64,000 nt of DNA from Desulfurococcaceae archaeon AG1 (GCA_003116855.1 BEWT01000006.1:1-64000); one strand, 5' to 3'; counted from the stretch's first letter, positions 46,151 through 56,648 are shown. The notes: generated from the letters alone by a model not told the origin. Translations and numbers: made by a program.

Positions 46151-47698
46151 TTATCGGATAGAGCTTATTAGAAACATCATACCAGATCTTACCAGGTATC
46201 TGAGCCTCTTTGACAGTAATATAGACACTACTATGTATAGAATGGCTGATACACCAACTCCGGGTAATATCTTTACTATATCCCTCCAGAAGCTACTTAT
46301 AATTATATCGCCTACACCGAGAAGCTTTAGCACATATGCTGACGGTAGTAGAGCCAAGAGGAACATCAGTATATCTACCCACGGGATCTCCAGCTTAATC
46401 TTACTAATAGCTAGCCTATAGACATAGAGTGTATATGGTATAACAGATACGAGATATGATAAGCTATAAGGGAGTACAAGGATGACGGGATCTCTCACCC
46501 CAGCAGAATAGATCATGGTCTGTGTTACAGCTGCCACTGAGACGCTTAGCACGAACCTCAGCATCTGGATAAGCGGTATCCTTCCTAAGGGGGTTCTTAT
46601 AACATCATAAATACTCCTCGAAGCTACATCAGCCCTCTCAGACCCCATCGCTATAGACTCAAATATAGCTGCATACCCAGCTATTAGCGCTTCTATCGAT
46701 GCTATGATGAGCAGTATATTACCGCTAGCATATGAGGGGTTAAAGAAAGTTATTGCCGGAATAGAGAGTAGCGAGAGGGTAGCTGCAAAGAATATCGATA
46801 CAAAGCTGTATAGTATGATCATATCTGCCGCATCCTGCTTGCTAGGATCCCTTAGCATTTTTGCGTATAAGCCGATGGTAAAAGATCCTGGGGATATGAT
46901 AAGCTTGGGCGTTGAAGAGACAGAGGCAAAAGCAGCTGGTAGGGTTGATGATGCTATTAAGCTCATTAAATACTTATCAAAGCTCGCGATAAACCCCGTT
47001 ATAGCGCTTGGTATACTCAACACAGATAATCTTAGCACATTAACAGCCTCTCTAAGGCTCTCCCCCAGATTTCTCCCAATATTTAGTATTGTCACCCTAA
47101 ACGTTCCAGCTTTTAAAAGGATCATTATGCTTGCTATTGTGAGAACTATGCCAGCAAAACCAGGCCCGGCTATGGCTCCCACGATCCCGGAGCCCATACC
47201 TATTATAAGGGTATAGGTTAGGATAACCCTTAATGTTTCAAACAAGAGCATGAGGTAACCATATTTCTCAGGTGCATAGAGAGTTATTAGGCCGGAAACA
47301 GGGGCCAGAGGTGTTGTAAGCATATAGAATATTATTATCAAAACCACGATTAGGAGCCCGTCATGTCTAGATCCCGCTAAAGGCATTACTATAAATATAT
47401 AGAGAGGTATTGATATCACTAAATATAATAAGCTTAGGATCATAGATGCTTTAGGCGATATAGAGATACCCAGTACATGCCTCCTCGAACTCCAGAAGCT
47501 CCATACGTTGTTAGGAGTATTTAATGCGTTAGCCGTGTTCAGAGCGACTGAGTATAAGCCATAGTCGTTGGGATCGAGTCTTCTTATGACTATAAGTGAG
47601 AATATTATCGAGGCTACGATCCTGTACATATTGGTTAGGAAGTTAACAAGAGCAGAGAGCCTAACCCTTATTCTCTGTCCAGCAAGACTGCCCTCCAC
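46151..47698 (-). CDS. Polysaccharide/lipid flippase (MATE/Wzx-like)
   Basis: 515 residues with about 12-14 membrane helices. The N-terminal wording (LTNMYRIVASIIFSLIVIRRLDPNDYGLYSVAL) is typical of Wzx-type polysaccharide biosynthesis proteins, which flip lipid-linked glycans, probably for surface protein glycosylation here. The start is a GTG at 47698. No glycosyltransferases are nearby. Divergent from thrC. Confidence 0.8.
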   Translation of the reverse strand: MEGSLAGQRIRVRLSALVNFLTNMYRIVASIIFSLIVIRRLDPNDYGLYSVALNTANALNTPNNVWSFWSSRRHVLGISISPKASMILSLLYLVISIPLYIFIVMPLAGSRHDGLLIVVLIIIFYMLTTPLAPVSGLITLYAPEKYGYLMLLFETLRVILTYTLIIGMGSGIVGAIAGPGFAGIVLTIASIMILLKAGTFRVTILNIGRNLGESLREAVNVLRLSVLSIPSAITGFIASFDKYLMSLIASSTLPAAFASVSSTPKLIISPGSFTIGLYAKMLRDPSKQDAADMIILYSFVSIFFAATLSLLSIPAITFFNPSYASGNILLIIASIEALIAGYAAIFESIAMGSERADVASRSIYDVIRTPLGRIPLIQMLRFVLSVSVAAVTQTMIYSAGVRDPVILVLPYSLSYLVSVIPYTLYVYRLAISKIKLEIPWVDILMFLLALLPSAYVLKLLGVGDIIISSFWRDIVKILPGVGVSAILYIVVSILLSKRLRYLVRSGMMFLISSIR

Positions 47699-47790
47699 AT
47701 CATCCCACTAAAGGAATGCCTAGCAATGCTTATAAGGAAGCTTCGATAAGCATCTACGGTGGTTACACTGGAAATCAGGGTTCGAAAAAC

Positions 47791-48948
47791 ATGCGGGGAC
47801 ATGACTATGAAGAGAGAATAACCATTAGATGCCTAGCCTGTGGCAAGGAGCAGGAACTAAGTCCAAGGCTTATGGTATGCAGCTATTGTGGCGGTCCTCT
47901 AGAGATAGAGCCCGATGTATCAAGAATCTCTATATCTGATTTCCTTAAGATCAGGAGTATGTGGAGATATAGACCTGTTCTACCCATGGGGGATTTTGTA
48001 GAACCTATAACGCTGGGTGAGGGGGCAACACCTCTCATAAGGCTCAGAAATATAGAAAGAATCCTTGGTATTAAAGAGCTATATGCCAAAATAGAGGGAG
48101 CCAATCCCACAGGTAGTTTCAAGGATAGGGGTATGAGTCTTGCGGTTAGTATTGCTAACAGCTATGGTTATCCAGAATTTATTGTTGCAAGCACTGGAAA
48201 TACTGCTGCTTCAGCCTCTGCATATGGGGCGAGGGCTGGTAAAAGGGTCACCGTAGTTCTTCCAAGAGGATATGTGGCTGACGGTAAGCTTTTCCAAAGC
48301 ATCCTCCATGGAGCGAGGATCCTCTATGTCGATGGATCTTTCGATGACGCTCTCTCCAAGGTTATCGATGATCTCTCTAGGAGTAGCACTCTTTACCCCC
48401 TCAACTCGATCAATCCATGGAGGCTTGAGGGTCAAAAAACCGTTGCATACGAGATCGCTGAAGACCTAAGAGAGCTTGATGCTATATTCCTCCCCGTAGG
48501 TAATGGAGGCAATATATATGCTGTGTATAAAGGGTTCGCTGAGGCTATCAAGATGGGTATCATGAACAGGATGCCAAGGATCTTTGGTGTCCAGGCCAAG
48601 GGGGCCTCGCCAATATATACAGGATGGAATCTTGGAGGTAGAGATTTAAAGCCCGTCAATAGACCTGAGACTATAGCCACTGCAATAAGGATAGGAAGGC
48701 CTGCAAACTGGCTAAAGGCTTTCAAAGCTGTTAGAGAGTCTAAGGGTTTCTTCCTAAGCGTTGATGATACCGATATACTAGCCTCCCAGAGAATGCTTGC
48801 TAAGCTAGAGGGAGTGGGATGTGAGCCCGCAAGCGCAGCTTCACTAGCAGGGCTTATAAAGCTGGTTGATGAAGGCATCATTGACAAGGATCAAAGAATA
48901 GTCATTATCCTAACTGGTCACTCCCTAAAAGATCCCATAGCAAGATAG
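47791..48948 (+). CDS. thrC: Threonine synthase
   Basis: 385 residues from ATG 47791. It has an N-terminal zinc ribbon (CLACGK, CSYCGG), then GEGATPLIRLRNIER and the PLP lysine in NPTGSFKDRGM. STGNTAASASAYGARAG and the phosphate-binding PVGNGGNIYAVYKG complete the fold. It converts O-phosphohomoserine to threonine. The frame extends up to 47716, but a TATA-like GCTTATAAGG (47728-47737) lies inside that extension and the longer start would leave just 17 bp to the divergent flippase. Confidence 0.9.
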   Translation: MRGHDYEERITIRCLACGKEQELSPRLMVCSYCGGPLEIEPDVSRISISDFLKIRSMWRYRPVLPMGDFVEPITLGEGATPLIRLRNIERILGIKELYAKIEGANPTGSFKDRGMSLAVSIANSYGYPEFIVASTGNTAASASAYGARAGKRVTVVLPRGYVADGKLFQSILHGARILYVDGSFDDALSKVIDDLSRSSTLYPLNSINPWRLEGQKTVAYEIAEDLRELDAIFLPVGNGGNIYAVYKGFAEAIKMGIMNRMPRIFGVQAKGASPIYTGWNLGGRDLKPVNRPETIATAIRIGRPANWLKAFKAVRESKGFFLSVDDTDILASQRMLAKLEGVGCEPASAASLAGLIKLVDEGIIDKDQRIVIILTGHSLKDPIAR

Positions 48949-48971
48949 AGAAGAAATATGGAAGATTAAGG

Positions 48972-49430
48972 CTAAGCCTTCTCAAGATCGTATCTCTTGA
49001 GGTAGTCTATATTCTGCTTCTCAGAAGGATCTATATCTGTAACTGATAGCCATGCCTCGATGATTTCCTTAGCAACCTCTTCAGAAACAAGCCTACCACT
49101 CATTACAAGGATATTGGCATCGTTCCAAAGCCTAGCCCCTCTAGCCGTCTGAGCATCATTACATAGAGCAGCCCTAACACCCCTTACCTTGTTAGCAGCT
49201 ATAGAGACCCCTGTTCCCGTATAACATACAAGAACACCCCAGTCAGCCCTTCCCTCAGCAACCATTCTACCAACCTCTATCCCCACATATGGCCATGGCT
49301 CGGGTTTGTTTGTTTTGAGCGAGCCTACCGGTATCACTTCAAAGCCTTTCTTTTTCAGATACTCAAAGGCAAACCTAGCCGCTGGATACAGATCATCAGA
49401 TCCTATAGCAACCCTGTTTCCTAGAGCCAT
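48972..49430 (-). CDS. rpiB: RpiB-type ribose-5-phosphate isomerase
   Basis: 152 residues of the RpiB/LacAB family, which interconverts ribulose- and ribose-5-phosphate. VAIGSDDLYPAARFAFEYLK at the N-terminus, VCYTGTGVSIAANKVRGVRA (active-site cysteine and phosphate loop) and LCNDAQTARGARLWNDANIL are characteristic. I chose ATG 49430, which yields the standard family length; the frame runs on to 49550 with no homologous content. Convergent with thrC. Confidence 0.85.
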   Translation of the reverse strand: MALGNRVAIGSDDLYPAARFAFEYLKKKGFEVIPVGSLKTNKPEPWPYVGIEVGRMVAEGRADWGVLVCYTGTGVSIAANKVRGVRAALCNDAQTARGARLWNDANILVMSGRLVSEEVAKEIIEAWLSVTDIDPSEKQNIDYLKRYDLEKA

Positions 49431-49976
49431 ATGCAACCACCTAGTACCAGTAGCAAGACGGAATTTATCGTTAAGCACCATAGCAGTATAGCTATATGAT
49501 CGTATCTTAGCCAATACAAACAATCTCATTAATAACCAACCAATACACAAACGCTTCTGTACATATACGTATCACACAAGGAGCTCAGAGGCCAAGGGGG
49601 ACAAGAACAAAATAGTTAGTATCTATATTATCTACCATAAAGCCCGAACCCCTATCGTTCTTGATAGCTGGTGTCCCAGCTATGTATAACAAATAATATA
49701 ACATCGATAACCGTGAAACAATATCCAGTGTTCAGGTAAATAACATAATAAATACTGAATTAACGAATTGTTTAAGTTAACTACCATAGTATCTGCTGCA
49801 ATCATGTATGATTTACATAATAGATAGGCTAGAATCAAGAAAACGTCAAGAAACTCTCGAAAGAGATATAGAAAGACATAGAATAAGCATTATTAAGTAT
49901 CGATAAATAGTCGGGTTAAAACTTTTATATGAGTCGGGATATTATCTATTGTGCTGCTGGCAACAGGGTGTTAATT
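49431..49976. other. Divergent spacer between rpiB and glmS
   Basis: About 545 bp with no gene seen. It carries the glmS TATA box at 49922-49931. The rest is plain A/T-rich DNA. Confidence 0.45.
49922..49931 (+). promoter_or_regulatory. TATA box of glmS
   Basis: CTTTTATATG lies ~50 bp before the GTG at 49977. It overlaps the alternative upstream start (49929), which is therefore unlikely to be used. A GGGTG site at 49966-49970 precedes the GTG. Confidence 0.6.
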
Positions 49977-51806
49977 GTGTGTGGCATAATAGGGGTATGT
50001 CAACGAGAGAAACTAGTTTTGGGAGAACCTATAGGCTCATTTCTTAAGAAAGCCTTACAGAGACTTGAATATAGGGGCTATGATTCTGTTGGCTTTGCCG
50101 TAATAGACAAAGACAGGAGGATAACGCTGAGAAAGAAGAAGGGGAAGCTTGCAGAGATCGAGAATATACTGGGCTTTGACGCCTTTGATGGTGTTGTAGG
50201 GATTGCCCATACAAGATGGGCAACACATGGAGAGCCTAGCGATAGAAATGCCCATCCCCATATAGATTGTAATGGATGTGTCGTTGTAATCCATAACGGG
50301 ACGCTCCAGAATTACCAAGAGCTTAAAGAGCTATTGATCTCGAGAGGACATCTCCTAAGGAGTGATACCGATACAGAGCTTATAGCCCACATAATTGAGG
50401 AGAAGATCAGAGAAGGGTTAACACCTCTAGAAGCTCTTCGAGAAACCGTGAAGACTATAAAAGGCGCCTATGCTTTCCTAGCATATATATGTAAAGAGCC
50501 TGACAAGATATTCTTTGCAAAGAACGTATCACCTATAGTCATAGGGCTTGGCAACGGCTTCAACATGATCGCAAGCGATATACCAGCTATGATAAGCCAT
50601 ACAAAAAGGGTAATAGTTGTTGAGGACGGCGAGATGGGATATATATCGCCTGATACGATCTACATAGAGAAGGATAATAACACGCCCATAGATCCCATGT
50701 CAAGGGTTATAACAGTTGACTGGACTCCTGAGATGATCGATAAGGGTGGCTATCCCCACTATATGGCTAAGGAGATCTATGAGCAACCCATAGCGATACG
50801 CTCAACACTCGCTGGCTTGCCGGATCAGATCACAGACGAGATTCTAAGAATCCTCCTCAGAGCTAGGAGAATCTACATAGCCGGGGCTGGAACCTCCTAC
50901 CACGCCGCTATGGTTATAGATTTCATGATGAGAAACATCGTGGATCTGGACTCAAGATCCTTCATATCGAGCGAGTATCTCTCAACACTAAGATCTCTTG
51001 ACGATAACGACGTGTTCATAGCCGTCTCTCAAAGCGGGGAAACAATAGATACCCTTATGGCGATGAGAAGAGCTAAAAGCATGAATGCTAAAGTAATAGC
51101 TGTAACAAACGTGCTTGGAAGCACCATTGCTAGAGAGGCTGATTACAAGATATATATGAGGGCCGGACCTGAGATAGGTGTTGCGGCTACCAAAACGTTT
51201 GCTACAGAGGTTATTACAGGAGCATATATCGTTGAGAAGTTATGCCTAGTAAGAGGTATAGAGTGCTCTCAACTCTCAAAAGAGATCAGGATCTCTCCAA
51301 GCATAACAGAGCTTATTATTAATAAGTATTTCAAAGAGATGGAGAGCTTATCAAAGATCCTGAAGGAAGCCCGAAATATGTATTTTCTCGGAAGAGGCTC
51401 CACACTACCAATTTCATACGAGGGCGCATTGAAGGTTAAAGAGATATCATACATCCATGCAGAGGCATACCCGGCAGGCGAGAGCAAACATGGACCTATA
51501 GCGCTGGTCGAACCCGGCTTTCCTGTGGTCTTCACAATATTCGATGATGAGTATGGTGAGCTTATAATCAATAATATTGAGGAGATGAAGGCCAGAGGCG
51601 CATATACAATTATAGCAGCCTCTGAGAACCTAGAGAGACAGCTAAAGTTAGCGAACAAGCCAATAGCCCTACCAACTATGAGAACACCAGTCGCTTCGGC
51701 TCCATATGTAGCGATCCACCAGATGCTAGCATATAACCTTGCCGTAAGTAGGGGATACGATCCCGATAAACCGAGAAACCTAGCTAAAACAGTAACAGTA
51801 GAGTAA
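49977..51806 (+). CDS. glmS: Glutamine--fructose-6-phosphate aminotransferase
   Basis: 609 residues. Starting at GTG 49977 puts the catalytic cysteine at position 2 (M-C-GIIGV), which must become the free N-terminus of the class II amidotransferase domain; this settles the start against the longer frame at 49929. HTRWATHGEPSDRNAHPH and the two SIS domains (AGAGTSYHAA, SQSGETIDTL, GRGSTLPISYEGALKVKEIS) follow, with the terminal AKTVTVE motif. It makes glucosamine-6-phosphate for amino-sugar and surface glycan synthesis. Stand-alone gene. Confidence 0.95.
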   Translation: MCGIIGVCQREKLVLGEPIGSFLKKALQRLEYRGYDSVGFAVIDKDRRITLRKKKGKLAEIENILGFDAFDGVVGIAHTRWATHGEPSDRNAHPHIDCNGCVVVIHNGTLQNYQELKELLISRGHLLRSDTDTELIAHIIEEKIREGLTPLEALRETVKTIKGAYAFLAYICKEPDKIFFAKNVSPIVIGLGNGFNMIASDIPAMISHTKRVIVVEDGEMGYISPDTIYIEKDNNTPIDPMSRVITVDWTPEMIDKGGYPHYMAKEIYEQPIAIRSTLAGLPDQITDEILRILLRARRIYIAGAGTSYHAAMVIDFMMRNIVDLDSRSFISSEYLSTLRSLDDNDVFIAVSQSGETIDTLMAMRRAKSMNAKVIAVTNVLGSTIAREADYKIYMRAGPEIGVAATKTFATEVITGAYIVEKLCLVRGIECSQLSKEIRISPSITELIINKYFKEMESLSKILKEARNMYFLGRGSTLPISYEGALKVKEISYIHAEAYPAGESKHGPIALVEPGFPVVFTIFDDEYGELIINNIEEMKARGAYTIIAASENLERQLKLANKPIALPTMRTPVASAPYVAIHQMLAYNLAVSRGYDPDKPRNLAKTVTVE

Positions 51807-51894
51807 AAATACCTCCTGCAAATATCAAAAAGAGAACAGTCATCTCACAATGCCTAAGTGTAGATGCGTGAAAAGTTATGGCAAACCTAAAGCC

Positions 51895-52785
51895 TCAAGC
51901 CTTCCTATGATCTATTATTTGTGAAAGTATATTGGCAACATCAACCGGGGTTGCGGCAACCCTTATCCCAGCAGCCTCTAGCGCCTTGATCTTTGTTTCT
52001 GCATCGCCTCTCCCCATACTTATTATAGCCCCAGCATGCCCCATTCTTTTACCCGGCGGTGCTGTTCTCCCAGCTATATAGGCTACCATTGGTTTTACCA
52101 TACCCTTCTCCTTTATATATTGTGCTAGCCTCTCTTCAGCGTCTCCTCCGATCTCTCCTACAACAACGATCGCCTTGGTCTCAGGATCCTTGTTAAACAT
52201 CTCAACAACCTCTATGAAGTCAAGCCCAACAACAGGATCCCCGCCTATACCGACTACAGTGCTCTGCCCCATGCCTGCTTTGGATAGGGCTTCAGAGATC
52301 TCATAGGTTAGCGTACCACTCCTAGAAACAATACCAACGCTTCCCGGCGAGAAGGATCTTGCGGGCATTATACCCACCTTAACCCTCTCTCCGGGAGATA
52401 TAACTCCAGGGCAGTTGGGTCCAACAACAATGACTCCTTTGGATCTAGCGTATGATATCATCTTCATCTCATCATGAAGAGGAATACCCTCAGTAATTAC
52501 AACGATAGTCTTTATCCCAGCATCTATAGCCTCATAAAAAGCATCCGGAGCATAGGGTGCTGGGACAAAAAGTATCGATGTATTTATCTCAGGATGCATC
52601 CTAACAGCTCGTTCAACAGTATTATATACAGGCACACCATTAACGCTAGAACCACCCTTACCAGGTGTAACACCAGCCACTACTTTAGTCCCATAAGCCA
52701 TCATGCTTGCAGTATGGTAGCTTCCCTCCCTACCAGTTATACCCTGAACAAGGACGCGTGTGCTCCGATCAACTATTATTGCCAA
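51895..52785 (-). CDS. sucD: Succinyl-CoA synthetase alpha subunit
   Basis: 296 residues. [37 protein letters not shown] and the phosphohistidine motif GHAGAII are all present. Paired with SucC it converts succinyl-CoA to succinate with ATP/ADP (citric-acid or dicarboxylate cycle). I place the start at TTG 52785, giving the standard N-terminus ([13 protein letters not shown] after the first residues). The ATG at 52806 is only 12 bp from a strong TATA box and would lie before the transcript start. The beta subunit gene is not adjacent or in the window. Confidence 0.9.
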   Translation of the reverse strand: MAIIVDRSTRVLVQGITGREGSYHTASMMAYGTKVVAGVTPGKGGSSVNGVPVYNTVERAVRMHPEINTSILFVPAPYAPDAFYEAIDAGIKTIVVITEGIPLHDEMKMISYARSKGVIVVGPNCPGVISPGERVKVGIMPARSFSPGSVGIVSRSGTLTYEISEALSKAGMGQSTVVGIGGDPVVGLDFIEVVEMFNKDPETKAIVVVGEIGGDAEERLAQYIKEKGMVKPMVAYIAGRTAPPGKRMGHAGAIISMGRGDAETKIKALEAAGIRVAATPVDVANILSQIIDHRKA

Positions 52786-52817
52786 GAGGCTTCTCCACAA
52801 TAACATTTAATATGAGA

Positions 52818-52829
52818 TTTAAATTTAAA
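52818..52829 (-). promoter_or_regulatory. TATA box of sucD
   Basis: TTTAAATTTAAA (perfectly palindromic) is centred ~38 bp upstream of TTG 52785, consistent with a very short leader. Confidence 0.55.
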
Positions 52830-53153
52830 ATGGATATAGCATCCATAGCAGAAGTACTAACAGATATCATAGGCTAGTCAGCGGTTTTAGATGCTAAAAT
52901 TACTACTAGCTATACATATATTCGTTCCTGGCTATTTTTATACCCCTTCATATTTAGAGACCTCGCCCAACCTAAGGGATCTAGCTTTCCTTATGGGTTC
53001 ACGATCTGCCTCTAGTCAAACAGTATAGAAGCCCCCAACCGCTAGGAATATTTCCAGGATGCTTGGAGCAACATCCCAGCACGACCCAAATGGGTTAATC
53101 GAAAACAACCCGTCTCCAAAAACAATAGAAAAGTCTATAATATCCTATAGGCA
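52830..53153. other. Spacer between sucD and the methyltransferase gene
   Basis: About 320 bp with no gene or repeat seen. Confidence 0.45.
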
Positions 53154-53888
53154 TCAGTAAGAGAGCAGTCCATAGAATGCCTTGAAGGTACCGAAGTCAT
53201 TGGTTCTCAGGATCTCTATCCCATGTGCCTTGAATAGAGAGATATAATCGCTAGTTCTAATAGCGTGAACCGCGAGCAGGCGGCTAAAGATCCTACCCTT
53301 AATGCTATCTGTAGTGGCTACCGCAACCCTTACATTGCCTCCTTTCCTTAGTATCCTTGATATCTCAGATATAACTTTAGCTTTATCTCTAAAGATATGT
53401 ATTACCAAACTTGATACATAATGATCTATAGTATCGTTAGCTATAGGGATCCTATCTATAGAGGCTCTTAAAAACACCGCTTCTTTGGTCTTGCGAGAGG
53501 CTGTTTTAAGCATGGGTAGGGATATATCGATCCCTATTAAGGAACCTCTATATTGTTTCCTCTCAAGTAGTGATAATAGGGATCCTGTACCGCAGCCTGC
53601 GTCTACCAGGATCCCTTCGGATAGATTCTCGGTTAACTCTTCATAGAATCTATCAAGAGAACCTCTTCCACTAAGCCTCCAACCAATCCGAGACCATGGA
53701 TCGTATAGTCTAGGGAATCTCTCGAAAAGCCCTACCCATCCTTGATCGCCACCTAAGAAGTCGATGATCCTTTCATCGATAATGCTATACTTAGCACCAC
53801 ATTGTATACATACAATATAGCCCTGCTCCTTTCTGAGCTTTGAGGAGCATTTGGGGCATTGTAGTATGGGCAATACACTCTCTATCAT
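53154..53888 (-). CDS. SAM-dependent methyltransferase with N-terminal zinc ribbon
   Basis: 244 residues. A Trm112-like zinc ribbon (CPKCSSKL ... CIQCGAKYSI, residues 11-35) precedes a class I methyltransferase core (VDAGCGTGSLLSLLE near 95, GIDISLPML near 120). The C-terminal GGNVRVAVAT strand completes it. Similar proteins methylate quinones, lipids or small molecules; the substrate is unknown. 39 bp after the Lon-like gene and probably co-transcribed. Confidence 0.8.
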   Translation of the reverse strand: MIESVLPILQCPKCSSKLRKEQGYIVCIQCGAKYSIIDERIIDFLGGDQGWVGLFERFPRLYDPWSRIGWRLSGRGSLDRFYEELTENLSEGILVDAGCGTGSLLSLLERKQYRGSLIGIDISLPMLKTASRKTKEAVFLRASIDRIPIANDTIDHYVSSLVIHIFRDKAKVISEISRILRKGGNVRVAVATTDSIKGRIFSRLLAVHAIRTSDYISLFKAHGIEILRTNDFGTFKAFYGLLSY

Positions 53889-53927
53889 AGATGACAGTCT
53901 CCTGATTTAGTAATGTAACTATTGCTT

Positions 53928-55931
53928 TTAGCCCTGACCCAAGCTGTGATGTTTTCTACGAACATAGATATAGGTAGCTATGGAGAGCAGTATTACTATG
54001 ATTGCTATAAGCATGATTGTGCTTAGCGTGGGTAAAACCTCCCCGGATCTGCTTATCTGTACTGTTTGTGTACCCGGCAACACAGTATTTGTAGTAGTTT
54101 CTACTATTGCTGGGCTTGCCGGTGTCTCGTTGATTGCCGCTTCACCTGCACTACTCAACACAGCCACCTGAGATCCTTGTGCAAGGAGCTTAGCTATTCT
54201 AAGGATTAACAATGACTGCTCATATAGAGATAAAGCCTGAGTTATCTGTCCCCTCTCTAGCAGATAGTCGCCCATCTGCGCATAGAGCCTCGCAGATACA
54301 GGAGATCCTGATCCAAGATCTGCTAAAATCCTTCTAACCTCTCCCCTCACTATTTCTCCAAGCTTTGTCATATTGATCGAGAAAATATTGTGTATCGTAA
54401 TCGTTGTGTTCAGGATCACTTCAGCTGACAACGATATTGCCGCTAGATAATCGCCACTACCTAAGAGAGATGCGGCATGTGATGCTACTACTTCTAGCTC
54501 CTGCTGCGCAGCATTTTGATACCCTATGGAACTTAAAAGAGATTCTAAATATGCTAGCGATGTCTCAGCATAGCTATATATCCATGATGCTAACTTACCA
54601 ACATTATCCCTGGACACTTCATCTGTACCTGGCAACACTGCCAGCTGGAGCCATACGTCTATGCTTTTCAGCCTTGCCTCTGCATAGGATGCATAGTATA
54701 TAGAACCTATAATATCACCGTTATTAATAGAGGCGATGGAGCTGTTGAGATTCTTCCAAGCATCGTATAACCTTCCATAGACTTCGGGGAGTATATAGAC
54801 TTCACTAACCCTATAGAAGCTCTTAGCAGTATACTGGCTTAACAAACTTCTATAGGCGTCCACAAGGTTTTTAACTTGTGATATATAGTCTCTAGCATAT
54901 GTAACTGGATCCTGGGAGCTGTAGGCATTAGCGAGGTTTTGAGCAAACCTTGCTATGTAGTACGAGGTGAAGAGGCTTGAGAGGGCTGGGTAGTAAAGCC
55001 CCCTGTTATAAAGATCCCGTGACTCGTTGTTATACCTAGTGGAATATGTGATCAGGCTATTAATGTTGGAAACAATCTTCTGATCCTTTATCAAACTCGC
55101 TTGACGTAACGTGCTTGAAACAATAGTGCTCAGCAATGCTGATAGATTTCCATATGCACTGCTAAGGATCCTCTCTTCGGAAGCTGTTAAGAAAGGCTCT
55201 TTTGCCGCCTCTATGGGTTTATATGCCCCATTTGTGAACATGTATAGAAGATCCTCAGCGGTGGCTACTTCAACAACCCTAGCCCCGTATTTACTCACAA
55301 GCTCATTTACATTGATAGTAACAGTTGTAGGTCTTATAATCGATACTGGTCCTATGCTCTGTCTAACATATCTCACCTCTGTATAGTTTGACTGGCCCCA
55401 TGGAACTAGGATCACTTTAAACCCGTCAGAAGCAGCTGCAATAGCCTTTTCAGGTACTCCCCCTACTGGTCCTATTAAACCATCTGGTAGTATCATGCCT
55501 GTGGCGGCTACAAAGGGGTCTAGGCTCGTGTTGGTTAGTGCTGCATATATTGCTGCAACCATCGCAGATCCAGCTGAGGGTCCTCCTACTATTGGCGAGC
55601 TAGACTTTATTGATACTAAATAGTCATACTTGAAGGGATCCTTGCCAGCTAGGTAAGAGGCTATCAGCACAGCGGCTCTAGCAGATGCTTGTAGATCTAT
55701 ATCGCTGAGGGGTTCCGTCGATACATATACAATACCGCTTCCAGGTTTCAGAATCTTTACATCGATCCATGTAACTATACCTACATAGCTCCCATCATCA
55801 AGCATCGATACAGCTAGCGCAGGAACCCTGGAATAGCCGACTATCTCGACCACGTTACCGCCGGCTTGTAGAGCAGCTGTTAGTATTATTAGCAAGACAA
55901 GGATATGTGGAGCGAGTTTAAAAAGTCTCAT
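53928..55931 (-). CDS. Secreted, membrane-anchored Lon-like (S16) protease
   Basis: 667 residues. The N-terminal signal-peptide-like helix (LAPHILVLLIILTAALQ, residues 6-22) is followed directly by an S16 Lon protease domain with the catalytic Ser-Lys dyad in GGPSAGSAM (S119) and GGVPEKAIAA (K162). No AAA+ domain is present. A long helical, Asn/Ser-rich stalk (residues ~240-620) and a C-terminal membrane helix (STIMLIAIIVILLSIATYIYV) with a KRxH-like cytoplasmic tail suggest the protease faces the cell exterior, tethered at its C-terminus. Proteolysis without ATP and surface localisation are inference; possible targets are S-layer or other envelope proteins. Confidence 0.8.
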   Translation of the reverse strand: MRLFKLAPHILVLLIILTAALQAGGNVVEIVGYSRVPALAVSMLDDGSYVGIVTWIDVKILKPGSGIVYVSTEPLSDIDLQASARAAVLIASYLAGKDPFKYDYLVSIKSSSPIVGGPSAGSAMVAAIYAALTNTSLDPFVAATGMILPDGLIGPVGGVPEKAIAAASDGFKVILVPWGQSNYTEVRYVRQSIGPVSIIRPTTVTINVNELVSKYGARVVEVATAEDLLYMFTNGAYKPIEAAKEPFLTASEERILSSAYGNLSALLSTIVSSTLRQASLIKDQKIVSNINSLITYSTRYNNESRDLYNRGLYYPALSSLFTSYYIARFAQNLANAYSSQDPVTYARDYISQVKNLVDAYRSLLSQYTAKSFYRVSEVYILPEVYGRLYDAWKNLNSSIASINNGDIIGSIYYASYAEARLKSIDVWLQLAVLPGTDEVSRDNVGKLASWIYSYAETSLAYLESLLSSIGYQNAAQQELEVVASHAASLLGSGDYLAAISLSAEVILNTTITIHNIFSINMTKLGEIVRGEVRRILADLGSGSPVSARLYAQMGDYLLERGQITQALSLYEQSLLILRIAKLLAQGSQVAVLSSAGEAAINETPASPAIVETTTNTVLPGTQTVQISRSGEVLPTLSTIMLIAIIVILLSIATYIYVRRKHHSLGQG

Positions 55932-56007
55932 TTAACCACTCTCACAACTTCCTCACGTATAGAGGGTATTAAGTGTTATCAATACATCTTGTTACTAGCT
56001 GGGATCC

Positions 56008-56376
56008 TCATAAGACCTCAATATTATTGCATACGGCCTTAATGCTGTTGAGCAGCTCTTCCGAGGCTTCTTTGTATATGAACACAACATCCTCATTCCT
56101 ACAGCTATCCGTGATCTTCTTAATAGCCTTATCGATATTATCTAATGCGTAGAGATAGACCGTTACGTCAAAGTTCTTTGATAGAGAATCTCTAACAGTT
56201 TCCGCCCACTCCCTTATACTCTCCCCCCTAGTGATCAGGTATATTGATAACGTTCCAAGTCTTCCATATCTAACTCTAGCAAGAACCTTTCCTAACAACC
56301 CTGGATCTTTTCTTAACTCCTGAAGATCTATTAGAAGCAATGCTCCCAAGATAGCACCATTATAATAGCTAGTCAT
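56008..56376 (-). CDS. Uncharacterised small protein
   Basis: 122 residues. The N-terminus (YNGAILGALLLIDLQELR) is mildly hydrophobic, then alternating strand/helix patterns such as GTLSIYLITRGESIREWAE and DVVFIYKEASEELL suggest a small Rossmann-like fold. I recognise no family. It is divergent from the CedB-like ATPase and upstream of the Lon-like gene on the same strand, 76 bp apart. Confidence 0.5.
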   Translation of the reverse strand: MTSYYNGAILGALLLIDLQELRKDPGLLGKVLARVRYGRLGTLSIYLITRGESIREWAETVRDSLSKNFDVTVYLYALDNIDKAIKKITDSCRNEDVVFIYKEASEELLNSIKAVCNNIEVL

Positions 56377-56648
56377 AAGGATATAAGCTGTGGAAACATA
56401 CCATATGAGATCAGTAGACTATGCATTTATCAACCTAGGAATGATTAATATAAATGGATGATATATATAGGGAAAACATCAAAGGATCCGCAGTTATCTC
56501 TACAGCCCAGGCTTAGTATTATTTATATTAAACATAAAGGAGATCTATTGTCTGAGAGCGCTATTACAAAGGATCATGCACAAACATTTGAAGACCTCAC
56601 GATCAATAATGCCCCCATGACCTTGTCAAGCCCCGGTGGGGGAGGCTG

